Positions 1 to 11,388 are shown, numbered from the stretch's first letter. The stretch is DNA of 64,000 nucleotides from Cystobasidiopsis lactophilus (GCA_001599975.1 BCIO01000003.1:186001-250000), one strand, 5' to 3'. The notes: generated by a model not told the origin, from the sequence alone. Numbers and translations: made by a program.

Positions 1-252
1 GTAGCCCTTGGTGTCGAACCCAGGAATGTTGACACGGTACAGGTAATCGGGCAAGGCGCCAAGCACGTTTCCAAAACGTTTCTCTCGCCAGGCCGCTTCT
101 TCTGAAGAGAGGCCAGCCGAAGCTGCTCGAATAGCAACGCCGCTGGTAGGGCACTCGCCAATTGACGGCACATACGGCGGGATTTCTTCGCCGCCAGATT
201 GAGCAGCTGCCAGACCGGCCAACAGCAGTAGTAACGGAGTGACGGAAAGCAT
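1..252 (-). CDS. Phospholipase B (lysophospholipase), N-terminal part
   Basis: This is the first part of a - strand gene that runs off the left edge. The ATG is the complement of 250-252. It is followed by a hydrophobic leucine/alanine-rich signal peptide of about 18 residues ending near AAQS. The mature start has the pattern typical of fungal secreted phospholipase B: a Cys-Pro, then an LSSEEAAW segment, then YLYRVNIPGFD. Family members hydrolyse acyl chains of phospholipids and lysophospholipids at the cell surface or outside the cell. The catalytic serine and aspartate lie outside the window. The family call rests on about 84 residues of N-terminus only. Confidence 0.8.
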   Translation of the reverse strand, partial: MLSVTPLLLLLAGLAAAQSGGEEIPPYVPSIGECPTSGVAIRAASAGLSSEEAAWREKRFGNVLGALPDYLYRVNIPGFDTKGY

Positions 253-849
253 GATTGTGTAGGCTTAAAAACGCTCTTCTGTAACTGATTGGGGCTCAGA
301 AAGGTGATAGAGGCTGGCCGCGCAGAGACCTGGCAGCCGTCGAGCTTTTGGAGCCTTGGTGCAGGCCAGTCGCAAAAAATCGATGTGGCTTTGGGGCAAG
401 CAGTTGTGTCTCCGCATAAAGAAGCGCCAGGCACCGACGATCTGCACATGCTGCTGTCAAGGCGAACGCGATTGAGCTCTTGCCCAATTTGGCAGGTGGA
501 TCTTTAAGCCAGAGTCATTTTGAAAGCAGGTCATATAAGCACCAGGTCTAGTCTATTGTCGGTGGTGTAGCTCATGCGGGGCATTGGCAAGCAAAGAGGT
601 GATGGAAGGGGGCAAGGTGCGACAAATCGGTGAGATGGCCGGCTGCCAGATCGGCTCATGACAGAGAGTCTCTAGAGGCATTCTATCTTCCTCTATGTAA
701 AAAAATAACCCGTTTGCACTGGTAGGGCTGTTAGATACGCTTGAGCGGTGTGGCTTGGAAGCCGTCCAACAACTTTTCACGTTGCTCAAACATTTCTGTG
801 CGTCCCGCATCAGCGACTGGAACATCACCGAAGGGCGTCGAGTACCGAC
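253..849. other. Intergenic; upstream region of the phospholipase B gene
   Basis: No supported gene is seen here. The stretch lies between the start of the phospholipase B gene and the end of the ABM gene, both on the - strand, so it should hold the phospholipase promoter. No clear TATA element or repeat was identified. Confidence 0.5.
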
Positions 850-1289
850 CTAGGAAAGGTGGGCATTCGTTGTTGTGGCCTTGACCAAAGTCGACATCAG
901 AAACAAGAAGGAGAGTCCGGAGGTGGCAAGCTCACGGTGGAAAGCCGCTTCGTCGACATACTAAATTCAATTCGTGAGCTTAGCCCTTGCTGATGATGAC
1001 GATAATGTGGCAGACTTACGTTCTCCCAGATGATGAAGGACCTGGGCTCTTCGGAGTTCACAGTAAGATCGAAAACTTTCACGAAGTCGGTCTCATGCTC
1101 TTCGACATAGGCCTTGATCTTCTTCCCGTCTGTGATGCGTGTCGGCACATGAAGATGAGACCAAGATCGACATACATTCGAGGCAGACATCAAAGTGCTC
1201 TGGCTTGGGAGTAACCTTTGCAAGCTGGGCGAAGTGTTTAACGCCAAACATGAACACCACGAATGGCACCATACCACGACGTAGGACAT
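850..1289 (-). CDS. ABM-domain (antibiotic biosynthesis monooxygenase-like) protein
   Basis: This is a four-exon gene read from the - strand: exons 1275-1289, 1176-1224, 1020-1129 and 850-960, with introns of 50, 46 and 59 bases bounded by GT and AG. It encodes 94 residues. The start reads MSYVVLAKVTPKPEHFD, the usual first strand of a dimeric alpha/beta-barrel ABM domain. Later come a long helix (KAYVEEHETDF), a strand around SFIIWENY and the DEAAFHRELATS helix, all typical of the family. ABM proteins are small cofactor-free monooxygenases or related dimeric-barrel enzymes acting on quinones and aromatics. The substrate cannot be told. It shares its upstream region with a DUF3237 gene on the other strand, which suggests joint use. 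Confidence 0.8.
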
Positions 1290-1748
1290 CTTGTTTAGAG
1301 AAGAAAGAGAGTGCAAGCCGCTGCAAGACGCAATGATGCCGACTCGGCCATCGTCGAGCTGACTAACTTTGGGCCGCGCAGGTTTGGCCCAGCAGGCGCG
1401 ATAGGCCGCCCTCTGTCAGTCAGCAAGATAGAGCGAGGGCTGGCAGTCCATTCCAGTCTCAAAATACAGGCACGAAAAGGGCAAAGACGGGCATTCTGCG
1501 CTTCGGTGGCGACTAGATTCAGGCAGCAGTGACGATGAAGGTTGTCCTGGAGCAAGAAAATTGGGACGGCGGAAGCGCATCGGTTCGCTCGCAATGATGG
1601 TTTCTGCATGCGATAACTGCTATTCGAATGCAATGGCAAAGATATAGGCGAATTGAGATTATCCCAGGCGCTGGATTGGAGGGGAACCGCACATAGGGCG
1701 CCCCACCTCGTTTCAGCCGTAGCAGACTCTTGACCTCCGACAGCCAAA
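1290..1748. promoter_or_regulatory. Divergent intergenic region between ABM and DUF3237 genes
   Basis: The 459 bases lie between two divergent start codons and should carry both promoters. No gene is supported inside. No specific binding motif was recognised. The + strand start has a favourable context, with CCAAAATG at 1744-1751. Confidence 0.5.
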
Positions 1749-2386
1749 ATGACAGCTACGACATCATTGAAGACAAGTTGTAAGTATGCTCATTCTATAC
1801 GCCAGGCCAGAAAGCTCACCGAAGAGGACAGATGCCGCGACAATGCGAGCTAAGCTTGGCTCTCCTCCATACGACATTGGTGCTACCGTATGTTCGCCTA
1901 TTTGTCCACATCCTGACTCTAATGAACAAGGAAGGTGTCTGGCCATCGAGTCGCGGTCGCAGTGGTCGGCGGGTCTTTGAAAGGCATCAATGGTCTGAAC
2001 GCCACAGGGTTGTTTGGTGGCGACTGGGTCTCCCTTGGTGCAGAGAGGTCCAAAATCGACGTTCGGTTGACCTTCAAAGCGGACGATGGAGCCATCATAT
2101 ACTGCGAATACACTGGCCTGACCGAATTGTCCGACAACGGCATGAAGGTGATGAACAAAGACGCTGAGGCGAAGTCTACTGCCTTCGAAGGTGAGCTCCT
2201 CGCACTGGGAGTGCTGCACCTGTAAGATGTTGGCCTTTAGACTCGTACTGGCGCGTCACGCCCGTCTTCTACACGACAAGCGAAAAACACAAATGGCTGA
2301 CCCAATCGATCTTTGTAGGCAAGGGCCGGTTCGAGCTCGGGGACGACGAAGGGGCAGTTGTGTATGAGCTGTTTAGGGTGGAGTGA
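1749..2386 (+). CDS. DUF3237 family protein
   Basis: The four-exon model is 1749-1779, 1832-1887, 1935-2190 and 2241-2386, giving 162 residues. The assignment rests on the DUF3237 pattern: PPYDIGAT near the N-terminus, a central GGDWVSLG, then FKADDGAIIYCEYTGL, and late SYWRVTPVFYTTSEKHKWL followed by SIFVGKGR. DUF3237 proteins are small beta-barrel-like proteins with no firmly known reaction in fungi. Exon 1 is short and the first intron acceptor at 1831 was chosen because it alone keeps the frame. The gene is transcribed away from an ABM gene 459 bases upstream. The two may act in one catabolic or detoxifying step, but that is inference. Confidence 0.82.
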
Positions 2387-2962
2387 AGGATTGCGAGAGC
2401 AAAAGAGCTGCTCCATGTGCCAACAAAAGATTGAGGACCGATCTTCGAATGCCGAGCCAAGCCTCAGTACAGCAGATGATAGCAGAAGAGCTATAAAGAA
2501 TGTATTGAAATGGCCATGATTGGCAAGGTCAGCCCAAGACGCAGCTTCATGGGAGGCTGGAGACTCGAGAGGGAGGAAGGCGGTCAGCAGCAACTTGACA
2601 AATCCGACGCAACAAGCGCAAGAGCAGCATGGCAGCCCAACGACAATGAGAATAGCATTGAGCAGACATCGAAGGCATTGCCTGCTTTGCCAGAGAGCAG
2701 TGTATTGGAAGACCGCGCTCAAAAGGAGTTCTCTCGCGAGGATTTTGTGGCGAGCCTCAGGTGGCGACACTGACAAGGTTCAAGTTTTGGGTCGCCTTCA
2801 CCCACGATGACAGTTTCAAGTAAGAAACGACTCCATGTCTCTGGCCGTTATCGACTTGATAGACGAGAGTCCAAAGAGATTTCCACTGGTCGACAAGACC
2901 ATTTCACATTTCAGAGATACGAGGAGAAGCAGAAGCCAGCCAGACCCTTGATGAGGATATGA
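2387..2962. other. Intergenic between convergent genes
   Basis: No supported gene is seen. The stretch separates the 3' ends of the DUF3237 gene (+) and the aspartyl protease gene (-) and should hold both 3' ends. Open frames here are short and lack recognisable protein character. Confidence 0.45.
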
Positions 2963-5111
2963 CTACGAGATGATGAGCCGTCTAGTGGCGGGGAGCGCAG
3001 CCGACGCGTTGGTCTGTGCAAAGTTTGAGAGCTTGAGGAACAGGTTGAAGCCCGGCATCCAAAAGCCCACTCACTGTCCATGTCAAAGACGCAGTAGACC
3101 TGCTTGAGGAAGGCGTCGCCCCAGATCCTGGCAAACACAAGACACGATCAGACTAAAGGATGGGGAAGGCAAAAGGCGAAGGCTTACTCCAAGATCGAGC
3201 CGTCGGGCATCTTGCCACAGCTCTGCAAGGCGCCGTAGACCATGCCATTGCCGGCGTCGGCGTAGATCATGGCGGATCCGGGAATCTTGACCATCGAGGT
3301 GCCAAACTCCAACTCCAAGTCGGGGCACTGGGCGTTGGCGGGGAAGACGAACCCGCCAACATCGGAGTCTAACACGGTCTTCGGTGAGCATCAACCACAA
3401 CAACATGAAGTGTTCTGTAGCCTCACTGTTCTGAGAGCCCTTGATCTTGCCGTAGACGCCTCGCAGACCTCGTCCGAGCACAGCAAGAGGGTAGTGCTGC
3501 GGATCAGCGTCATCAGCGTCGAAGAGGCAAAGCGGGAGTGAGTCTGGATCTCACCCAGTGTCGACGATGGCCTTGACGGGGCCGTTGCGGCGAGGCCTCT
3601 CAGCGCCGTTGACCTTGTATTTGTTGGTCTTGATTTGCCAAAAGCCTGCTTGTCAGCATCATCAGACATGTTTTGCTCATCACGGAACACAAAGACCGAC
3701 CCTCAGAGCTGTCAATGTCGCAGTAGGTCAGCTTGTCGGCGGGGACTCGTTCGTCGATGGCGCCGAACTTAACAAGTGCGTGGTTAAGACGCGCCCGAAA
3801 ACACGACGGCAAGGAGGAGGCTCACAGTGTAGAAGCTCTTGTTGTTGTCGCTGAAGTGCTCGAGCTTCACCTGCAAGTGGGCATAGCTTGTCAGCAATGT
3901 TTACCAGCCGAAAAGGATGGAGAGGCTCACGGTGAAGACGCCTTTGGCGATGAGGCCTTGCTTCTTCATGTTCTCGACGATGGGATCAGCCTGGACAGGC
4001 TCGACAGTCTGTGAACAGTGCAGCAGCGTTAAGTGTGCAGCCGTAAAGGAAGATGTGCGAGAATTCGCACGTTGAGCTTTTTGAAAGCCAGACCGATGAG
4101 GCCATCAGAGCCGCGCAGGTTCCTGAAGCGCTTGGACTGGGAGAAGCAAAGTGTCAGAAGAGACAAAGCAAGCAAGGGGTGGACGGAGGCTCGCAGCGTT
4201 GAAGGCGCACTCGACGACTTGGTCGGGCACCTCGATGTTGCCGATTTGGACAGTGTCTTTGTAGCAGTTGCCCCTGGCGCCGGAGCCGTCGGCGTACTTG
4301 ATCTCCCAAGAAGACTTCTTCTGCTCGACGGCGGTCGGGCTCTCGGCGGGGTCGTAGAGCGAGTGCTTGAGCGCCTGGAAGCGGCTCATCTCGGTGCTGT
4401 TCTTGGTCATGACCCAGAGGTCCGACGAGCCGGTGTCAGCATCGAGCATGACCTCTTGGCCGCCAATCTTGAGGGGCAAGACGTATCTGAGGGAACGAAG
4501 TGAAAAAGTCAGGTCTGACAGCTCGCGACTGAAGAAAATTTTTCCGCGACGCACTCGAGGTCGAGGCCGATGCTGTGTGGCGCATCATCGCCTGTCAGCG
4601 TGTCTCTCGCAGGAGCATTGGGCAGAGCGCTCACTCCTTGGCTTCGACTGAAGTCGTGCCGATCGAAGCTTGCGACTCGGTCTCGGGCACGTCCTTGCCG
4701 TCTTCATGGGACACTGTGCACGTCGCACGCGCTCAGCATAGCCACAAGAACGCAGGGGCAGGGAGGCTCACCGTGAGACACGCGACGGACGACCTGCTCG
4801 TTCCTGCAGTACTGGGAGGGTTTTGACAGGCGAGGGTCAGTGCGCGCTCGACAGCCGCACAAAAATGCTCACCATCTGGGTGTGCTTGGTGGGCTGGATG
4901 CCCCTGTTGTCTGGCAATGAGCTGGGAGGGTCCTGGAGGACGGCAGACGAGCGGACGACTTGCCATTTGCTCACCGCCTTCGCGTACGCTCGGAGGCCAT
5001 TGGCTTTGAAGTGAGGGTTTTGGAGCTGTGAATTCACAGCAGTGAGCAAATGTTCAGGCAAGCCCAGAGGCAGGCAAGGCTCACAGCGGTGACTTGGATC
5101 GAAGAGGCCAT
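2963..5111 (-). CDS. Pepsin-like aspartyl protease, probably with a frame break
   Basis: This is a - strand gene with about a dozen short exons. The first catalytic motif is in DADTGSSDLWVM (about 4430), and the second is IVDTGTT near 3500-3560. Other family features are a YADGSG flap segment and GSDGLIGLAF. The penultimate exon carries GDAFLKQVYCVFDMD, typical just before the C-terminus of A1 peptidases. The N-terminal segment resembles a propeptide but has no signal peptide from the ATG at 5109-5111, so a further 5' exon may be missing. One intron near 4190 appears to begin with GC rather than GT. Around 3456 the frame must shift by one base for the expected E-A-V-Y-G-K-I-K-G reading. This is either a sequence error or real damage. 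Confidence 0.75.
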
Positions 5112-7102
5112 CTTTGCTCGTCGTGCTGGACCAAGGGGCGCACACCGCGTTTTTGTTGTGCTTGGCAACTTATCGAGGCTTGTGGGACTGCCCCCTCGTT
5201 TGACAGGTAGCCCACTTTGACGAGAAAACATTCCAATCACAGAAGGAGCTTCGCTTCACGCCCCGGGCCTCGTTCATTGAGCATTTTCGAGGGGCCTTGG
5301 AGCATCACAAATCAGACAAGATGCGCGGAGGGTTGTTTGACAGGTTTTCAGATGCACAGCGTGGGTCTTGACAGATTCAAAGCGGGCCAGTCAAATTTTG
5401 CCACCCAAATTCAAGGTGCCCGGTCTCGATTAGGCGCGTCGCTCTTGCTCCATGTTAGCAACCTTGCGCTCTCTGGAGCTGATATCGGACGGTAGAGTGA
5501 TGCAATGCCTGCCAGAGTCCATGCTTGCACGAGTTTTGTCTCTCGCTCCCGCTTTCCCTCCAAAATGATCTCGTGGGCGCAGCGGCCAACCTTGCTGCTC
5601 GTCGAGTTGCCGGCCTTTTGATTGCGTCTGTTGTTGCTGCTTCAGGCAGGTCGTGGTCTCTCGAGATGCTGGCCGTAGCTCCACAAAGAGCGCAATTCGC
5701 TTCTTGGCCCGGCGCGTCGGCGACCATCGGCTTCCTCGATGCTGGTCTCTGTCTGCCATGCCTTTATGAGAAATGCAGGGCTATAGTTCTTGTTGATGCA
5801 GCCACGACTAGGAGATGCGCTATACTAGAGCTGTCGCTTCGACCCCTCAACAGGACAAGGCAAAAGGCTGCGCCTGCGCGCTCATGGTGCAAACCACCCC
5901 AGTGGAGTGTAGCTAGTCATTACACGTTCTTCAAGAGAAACTTAATTGCATTGCTTCGTCCGCTACTCCAGACCTTCACTCCAGACCTTCTTTCTAAGCC
6001 CGCCACCTCGGTTCCTCACATTGGCCCGCGTGATCTCGGCAGCACCCGTATGCGAAGGCGCAGTAGATGAAGGTGGTGTCCAAGGGCGCCTACATTCTAT
6101 AGCACCGTGCAAAGGCTGNAGAGCTTGAAGCCGATTGAGTCGAAAGCGGCAAACCCAGGCACGCCCTGTAAAGCTCACCTACGTATGTTTAGCTCGGCAT
6201 GTCCAGGACTGGCTACTAAAGTAAGGCAAACCCACGTTGGTTGAGCACGGCATGCCAGCGTTGGTCCATTCNGCTCGCACATAGGCCAGCCAGTGAGTTG
6301 CAAGCAACCGCTCATCAAAGCGCACCTTCGCCTGCCTACTAAAGTAAGGCAAACCCACGTNGGTTGAGCACGGCAAGCCAACGTCGGTCCATTCAGCTTG
6401 CACATAGGCCGGCCGGGGAGCTTGGAAGTCGGAGAGGCATGAGGCAGAAGCGGACGGCTGAAGGGTCACTTCGGGTTCGGGCAGGATAGCGACACCAAAC
6501 GGCCACCTCCGCCGCAGCTCTACGACCAAAGTCCATGGAAAAGCAGGGCCACGCTCTGGGCATGCCTCGACCGAGGACTTGGGGTGGCGTGAGAGCGGCT
6601 CGAAATCAAGGCCAAAATCATTGCTTGCTGAAAAGCCTGAAGCAGTTCACCTTGCGCGCGCTTGCTCACTCCAGCTCAGACACGTTCATTCTGCTCAGCT
6701 CAACTCGCCCTCGAAGCTGGACGTGGCTGGTGAGGCTCAAGAAGAGAAGGCCGCAAAGCGCAAAGGCGGCGTTTGTCGGCGTTTATCTTTCAAGAACAGG
6801 CTTACTGGTTAGACGGACAGACAAAAAATTTTGGATGTAGGATTAGTATTAAGGAGGACCAGGGCCGACGAGTCTACTCGACCCTTACGAGCTGGCTGCG
6901 TTGTCGACACGTCTCAACGTTCTCTATCAACGTCTTCTTGAACAACGAACACAACTTCTTGATGGGCTCCCTCTCTGACGATGGAACAAGTTGGACCTAG
7001 ACCGTTCGAACAGAATGTCGGACCGCACGCCTTCTGTTTATCCGCTCTAGAGGCCTGCCCTCCTCTTTCGCTGCTTGTTCTCAGTATATCGTCTGCGAAA
7101 TC
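5112..7102. other. Gene-poor stretch with a tandem repeat and undetermined bases
   Basis: About 2 kb without a gene I can support. A 181-codon open frame exists at 5525-6070 on the + strand, but it has no recognisable domain, and frames on the opposite strand are just as open. Undetermined bases (n) occur at 6119, 6272 and 6361. A 123-base direct repeat sits at 6213-6411. The region just before 7103 should hold the promoter of the next gene. Confidence 0.5.
6213..6411. repeat. 123-base direct tandem repeat
   Basis: Two copies begin at 6213 and 6336, each starting with CTACTAAAGTAAGGCAAACC and running into a shared GGTTGAGCACGGCA segment. The second copy is partial, about 76 bases. Both contain one undetermined base, which fits difficulty in assembling a repeat. 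Confidence 0.8.
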
Positions 7103-8360
7103 ATGGCTGCGAAGCAACTCTTCTTGTCTGACGACGAAGCAATCTGGGATACGATCGTCAATTATTCAACGGCATTGCAGGGCAGCGACGTGAGCAGTCT
7201 TCTCTCTGGCAGCAGGTCTGTATCTGTAATGGATAGGAATGTCCAGAACTCCAACAGGAATACCCAGCTCTCCAGGAACAACGCTACAGCCTGCTGCCTG
7301 GCTGTAGCCATCAGAGGCTTCCAATCTGAGGTTAATAAGCTGACCGGCGAGTAGGTCACCACTGTATCGTAGTACCCTGGATTTTGGTATATATACTTAT
7401 CGCTTCCTTTTAGATATGGCCCCTTCGTGAGCGACCGAGGCAGACCCAACAAGTGCCAGCGCGGGCACGAAGGCCACTTCATAGCAGAGCATCTTCTTCT
7501 CATTCACTGCAAGAGGCTTCCAAGACCTGTCGAGCCGTCAGATGACCTGAAGCAAGCGATCGCCAATCATGTGCGACTCAACTCTCCCAAGACCGGTGTG
7601 CTCAAGATTGAGCAATCTGACGCTTTCCGGGAATGGAAGAAACACGTCAAGGCCGAAGCAAAGGAAGTCAGCGAAAACCTGGAAATTAGCGGCGGCTTTG
7701 CTCCCGGCACGCGCGAAGCCTGGGAAGCTTATTGGGTAGCGAGCGTGGTTGCCAAAACTCTGCACGCTGAGGTTCAATTGCCGCCTGTGAGTTGATCAAC
7801 TGCGGCTGCAGAATCAATTGACGCTTTGGATAGACCAGACTTCTTGAACTGCTAGCAAAATCCATCCCGATCCACGAGGAGCGGTTTCTTCGCCAATACA
7901 ACAACGCCAAAGAGGTTGGCCGAGGCCGAGTTTTTCCACCCCACGGTAGGTTACCTGCTCCCAACTCGAATTCTATAGACTCATCTTACTTGTTGTATCA
8001 TCAGCCAATATTGTGACCTGCATGTACGCTATGTTGCAGCTCGAGGAATCGCGTTTGCTCGGCCACATGGAGTTTCACGGCGTCTATCCCAGTGCCTTTA
8101 ACGACGTATCTTCTCGAGTGGCCTTGGTAGAAGAGTTTGGAGCGGCTTTTATCATTGGCGCGCTCGGCTATCACCAACTTGGGGGCCATCCTCTGCACGA
8201 GATGTCGCACGATGCGGACAAAACCCACATTGGCTACGATGTCATGAAAGAGGTGAAACTGCTGCTCCATGGAAAATGGGAGGCAACAGATTCCGCAATT
8301 CCTGGGCAGCAAGAGATCTGCGTACGGCGTTGGCGCAACATCGAGATCAAATTGGTATAG
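7103..8360 (+). CDS. Hypothetical protein, no recognised domain
   Basis: The four-exon model is 7103-7350, 7414-7786, 7834-7945 and 8005-8360, giving 362 residues with consistent phases at each intron. The middle part contains a K-C-Q-R-G-H-E-G-H-F segment and several predicted amphipathic helices. The last exon has ANIVTCMYAML and LGGHPLHEMSHDAD, rich in histidine. I see no signal peptide, membrane segment or known domain. An additional 57-base stretch at 7192-7248 begins with GTGAGC and ends in CCAG, and it could be an intron removed in frame. Likely a lineage-specific protein. The spliced frame is convincing but the role is unknown. Confidence 0.65.
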
Positions 8361-8695
8361 TGATCGCGGTGGCAAAGCAGTCCCATTATTATGTCTTGTA
8401 TCGCCATACAGAACTCTAGCTGTAATTAGTCATGCCATTTCCTCATCTTGCCGATGTTCATCCACGTCTCGCTAGCCTTTGAGATGCACACAATGGCAAA
8501 AAGAATTCGTGCGGAATAAATCGCTCTTTGCCTTCTAGTGAGCTAGGAAAGAAGAACCGGGTATCATTTGTACAACAGACCGTAGAGATGGAGAGAGTGT
8601 CCAAGCAGAATCGTCCCAACGCCACCGAACCTTCCGACTGTTCGGCGATTTGGCGACCGGAAGTAAGAAAGCGAGCAACGGGAGCGAGGTGCAGG
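8361..8695. other. Intergenic between convergent genes
   Basis: No gene is supported. It separates the 3' end of the hypothetical gene (+) from the 3' end of ARP2 (-). A GAATAAA-like string near 8512-8518 could serve a 3' end. Confidence 0.4.
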
Positions 8696-10558
8696 CTAGC
8701 GGTGCAGCTTGTCGAGCGCCTGGGTGCCCATCTCCTCCCACTCTTGGCGGGTGATCCAGAACTGCTCCTTGTCCTTCATGATGTCGGCCAGCACGGCGCC
8801 TCCGAGCTGTTCGTTATTCCTTTGTGAGTCATATTCAAGCATTGAATGAGGGAGAAGGGGGACGAACGTAGACCATGTGCTTCCTCCTTGGCGGGTCCTC
8901 GATTTTGATCTTGAAGTTCTGTGCGCAGGGGATCTCCGGTCTCATCCCTGGTGGTGGGATACAGCAAGAGACTGGACGCACCTTTAGTCGGTCAATGTCA
9001 TTGTTCAGAACGCGGGTGAGGTAGAGCTGCTTGATCTCCTTCTCGAGGCGGGAGGGCAGCCCCGGGTACATGGACGAGCCGCCGGAGAGGACGACGTGCT
9101 TGTAGAGTTCGGACCGGACGTCTACCGGTGCGGCCTGTCAGACGTGACGCCAAGAACGTATCAGCACTTCTGGAAGGAGAAGCTGATAAGGTATGGGAGT
9201 CGCCCGACCTGGATGGTTTGGAGGAGCATCTCCGCCACTCCCGGCTGTGCACAACAAATTTTGAGCCAGATCAGAAAAAGGCATCCCTGATCAACGGCAA
9301 GCTTCACGCACCTGCTCGACGTCGACGAGGTGTGGCTGGAACATGCACTCGGGCGCCTCGAACCGCTCGGAGCCGACCTTGATCACTCGGCCGTCCGGCA
9401 ACTGTTGGCAAACGAACGAACCCAGTCAGGTGCTGACTGAAGGGAGAGGCGGCGAGGACCAACCGTATAGTTCTCGACGAGCACGGTGGTCTCTTCTGAG
9501 AGCTGTTTGTCTAGGTCCAAGTCGTATCTGTTCGCGGTCACTCGGGGATCAGCCAAAGTGGAGGATGATATAAGGTTGTGGAGCACGAACGAGACGTAGC
9601 AGAGCTTCTCCTTGATCTGGCGGACGGTCTCGAAGTCGGCGGTTCGGTTGAAGGCGTAGCCGCGCATGAGCAGCAGCTTGATCAAGTAGCGGGTGACGTC
9701 CCTGCCGGCCACGTCCAGCCTGCGGGTCAGGTGGGGTAAGGCAAAGCCATCGTAGACGGGCACGATGTGCGTGACGCCGTCCCCTGAGTCCACCACGACG
9801 CCGGTCTGGAGGCCTTGGGCGTAGAGGGTGAGGACGGCTTGGATGGCGATGTACACCCCGCCAAACTGGTATTCTTCAAACATGATCTGGCACATCTGCT
9901 CCCGGTTGCGGGTCGGGTTCATGGGCGGCTCGGTGAGCAGCACCTTTGCGTCCTTGGTCGTCACTCGCAGCTTTTGGTCAAATGTATAGTCCCACTGTTC
10001 GTCGAGCGTAATCAGACAGCATCCTAATGGTAAGGATGAGGAGAACATAGGACGAACGAGATGGCGCATGTCCTCCCAGTTGCGGACGATGCCGTGCTCC
10101 ATGGGCTGGGTGATTTGGAGGAAGTTGCGCAGCTCGGAGGCCTCGTCGCCGACCCTGTTCGCCTCGCAATCACGCACTAGATCACTTAGTGAATGGTAGA
10201 GCAGGGCAACGAACATGATGTCTGAGATGCGGACGCCAGCCGGGAGGGTCGAGCCTCGCTCCTCCGCTCTGAGGATGGGCCGGCCGACGACGGCTGGGAA
10301 TGAGAACTCGGGGAAGTCTGTGCGACGCCTTGGCATGTATACTAAGGTTGTATAAGGGCAGAGACAAGCGCACTGGAGCCGGCCTGCGCAGGAGACGAGG
10401 GGTCAGTGTTGATGCATGAGTGCGAGCAGCGCAGCCCACTCACGAAACCACATTTGACGAAGCCGGTGCCATTGTCGACCTGTCCATCACTGGTCAGCTA
10501 TATCCACCAAGGCATCAAACGGGGGCAAACAACGAACCACAATCGGGAGCTGAGCCAT
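8696..10558 (-). CDS. ARP2: Actin-related protein 2 (Arp2/3 complex)
   Basis: This is a multi-exon - strand gene starting with MAQLPIV at 10558. Exons then give [31 protein letters not shown], the nucleotide-binding segment [19 protein letters not shown] (about 9750-9800), [20 protein letters not shown], then [18 protein letters not shown], and near the end [12 protein letters not shown]. These match Arp2, the ATP-binding subunit that starts new branches on actin filaments together with Arp3 and ARPC subunits at cortical patches. The first exon is only 21 bases and its intron begins with GTTCGT. The start lies 71 bases from the start of CRIPT on the other strand. Identity is clear; exact exon edges in the middle were not all fixed. 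Confidence 0.93.
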
Positions 10559-10629
10559 GTTGCGTCGCTGTCAAACTCCAACCCTCGCTTGCTCCGCGAC
10601 AGCCACTGCGACTTGATCAGTGACAATCA
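10559..10629. promoter_or_regulatory. Very short divergent promoter between ARP2 and CRIPT
   Basis: Only 71 bases separate the two start codons. Both transcription starts and 5' leaders must fit here or overlap the neighbouring gene. No TATA box was seen. Confidence 0.6.
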
Positions 10630-11388
10630 ATGGTGTGTGCCAAGTGCGCCAAGAAGGAAGTCGCGGTCGGATCCTCGCTGGCTTGCTCAGACGTCTGGAA
10701 GGTGCGTCTCGCTGTCCTCCCCCTGCTCTTGAAGGCTCTGCTCATGCATTTGCGCACAGCCAACGGGCAAGGGCGAGGAGGACCGGAATGGCGGGCGCAA
10801 GATTGGGGAGAACAAGCTGCTGTCGAGCAAGCGCAAGATGAAGCAGATGCCCTACATGATCCCCGACATGAAGGCCGCCTCCTCCTCCAAGAAGGCCGCC
10901 TCGGGCTCCTCTGGCAGCGTGCTTTCCCAGTGCAAGTGGGTGTCGCCTGCTTTACATTACAGCTTCCCAGGGCTGTTCTTAATGGTCGTGGCCACAGAAA
11001 ATGCAAGAGCAAACTCAATAAACCGGGAGCGCAATATTGTCAGAGTGGGTGGCGGCACTTGACCTCATTCACTTCTGACGTTGAATGCGTCCGTTACCAT
11101 CCACAGGCTGCTCGTATAAGGATGGCATTTGCTCAATGTGTGAGTTCCTCCATCCTCTACCAGCTTGTAGCTAGAGCTGCTCTGTAGCTTTGGAATTTGC
11201 AGGTGGTGGTGAGCGCTGGCCTGCCCCTCTGATTCAGCTTCCAGACTGAATTGTTGTGATTGACCGCCCACAGTGGTCGTTCTGAAGGACAAGGTTCGTC
11301 CAGCTGACTCCCTCTAAGCTCGTCAGCCCAGACTGAGCTTGATGGCTACTCCGCCGAACAGGCCCAGTACAAGATGTCAAGCAAATGA
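10630..11388 (+). CDS. CRIPT-like zinc-binding protein
   Basis: The gene has six or seven exons. The first (10630-10701) encodes MVCAKCAKKE followed by an S-D-V-W-K end. The second (from 10760) has GGRKIGENKLLSSK. Later exons give KCKSKLNKPGAQYCQ, CSYKDGICSMCG and the C-terminal AQYKMSSK. These pairs of C-x-x-C motifs and the order match CRIPT, a small zinc-binding protein found across eukaryotes and linked to the minor-type spliceosome in animals. It is divergent from ARP2. Its 3' exons, from 10913 on, belong to a segment that is repeated in tandem immediately downstream, so a second set of the same exons follows without the 5' exons. Confidence 0.88.

Noticed and set aside
5525-6070. 181-codon open frame on the + strand
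   Set aside because: No domain, no homologous pattern, and the opposite strand is equally open. Low stop density in GC-rich DNA explains it.
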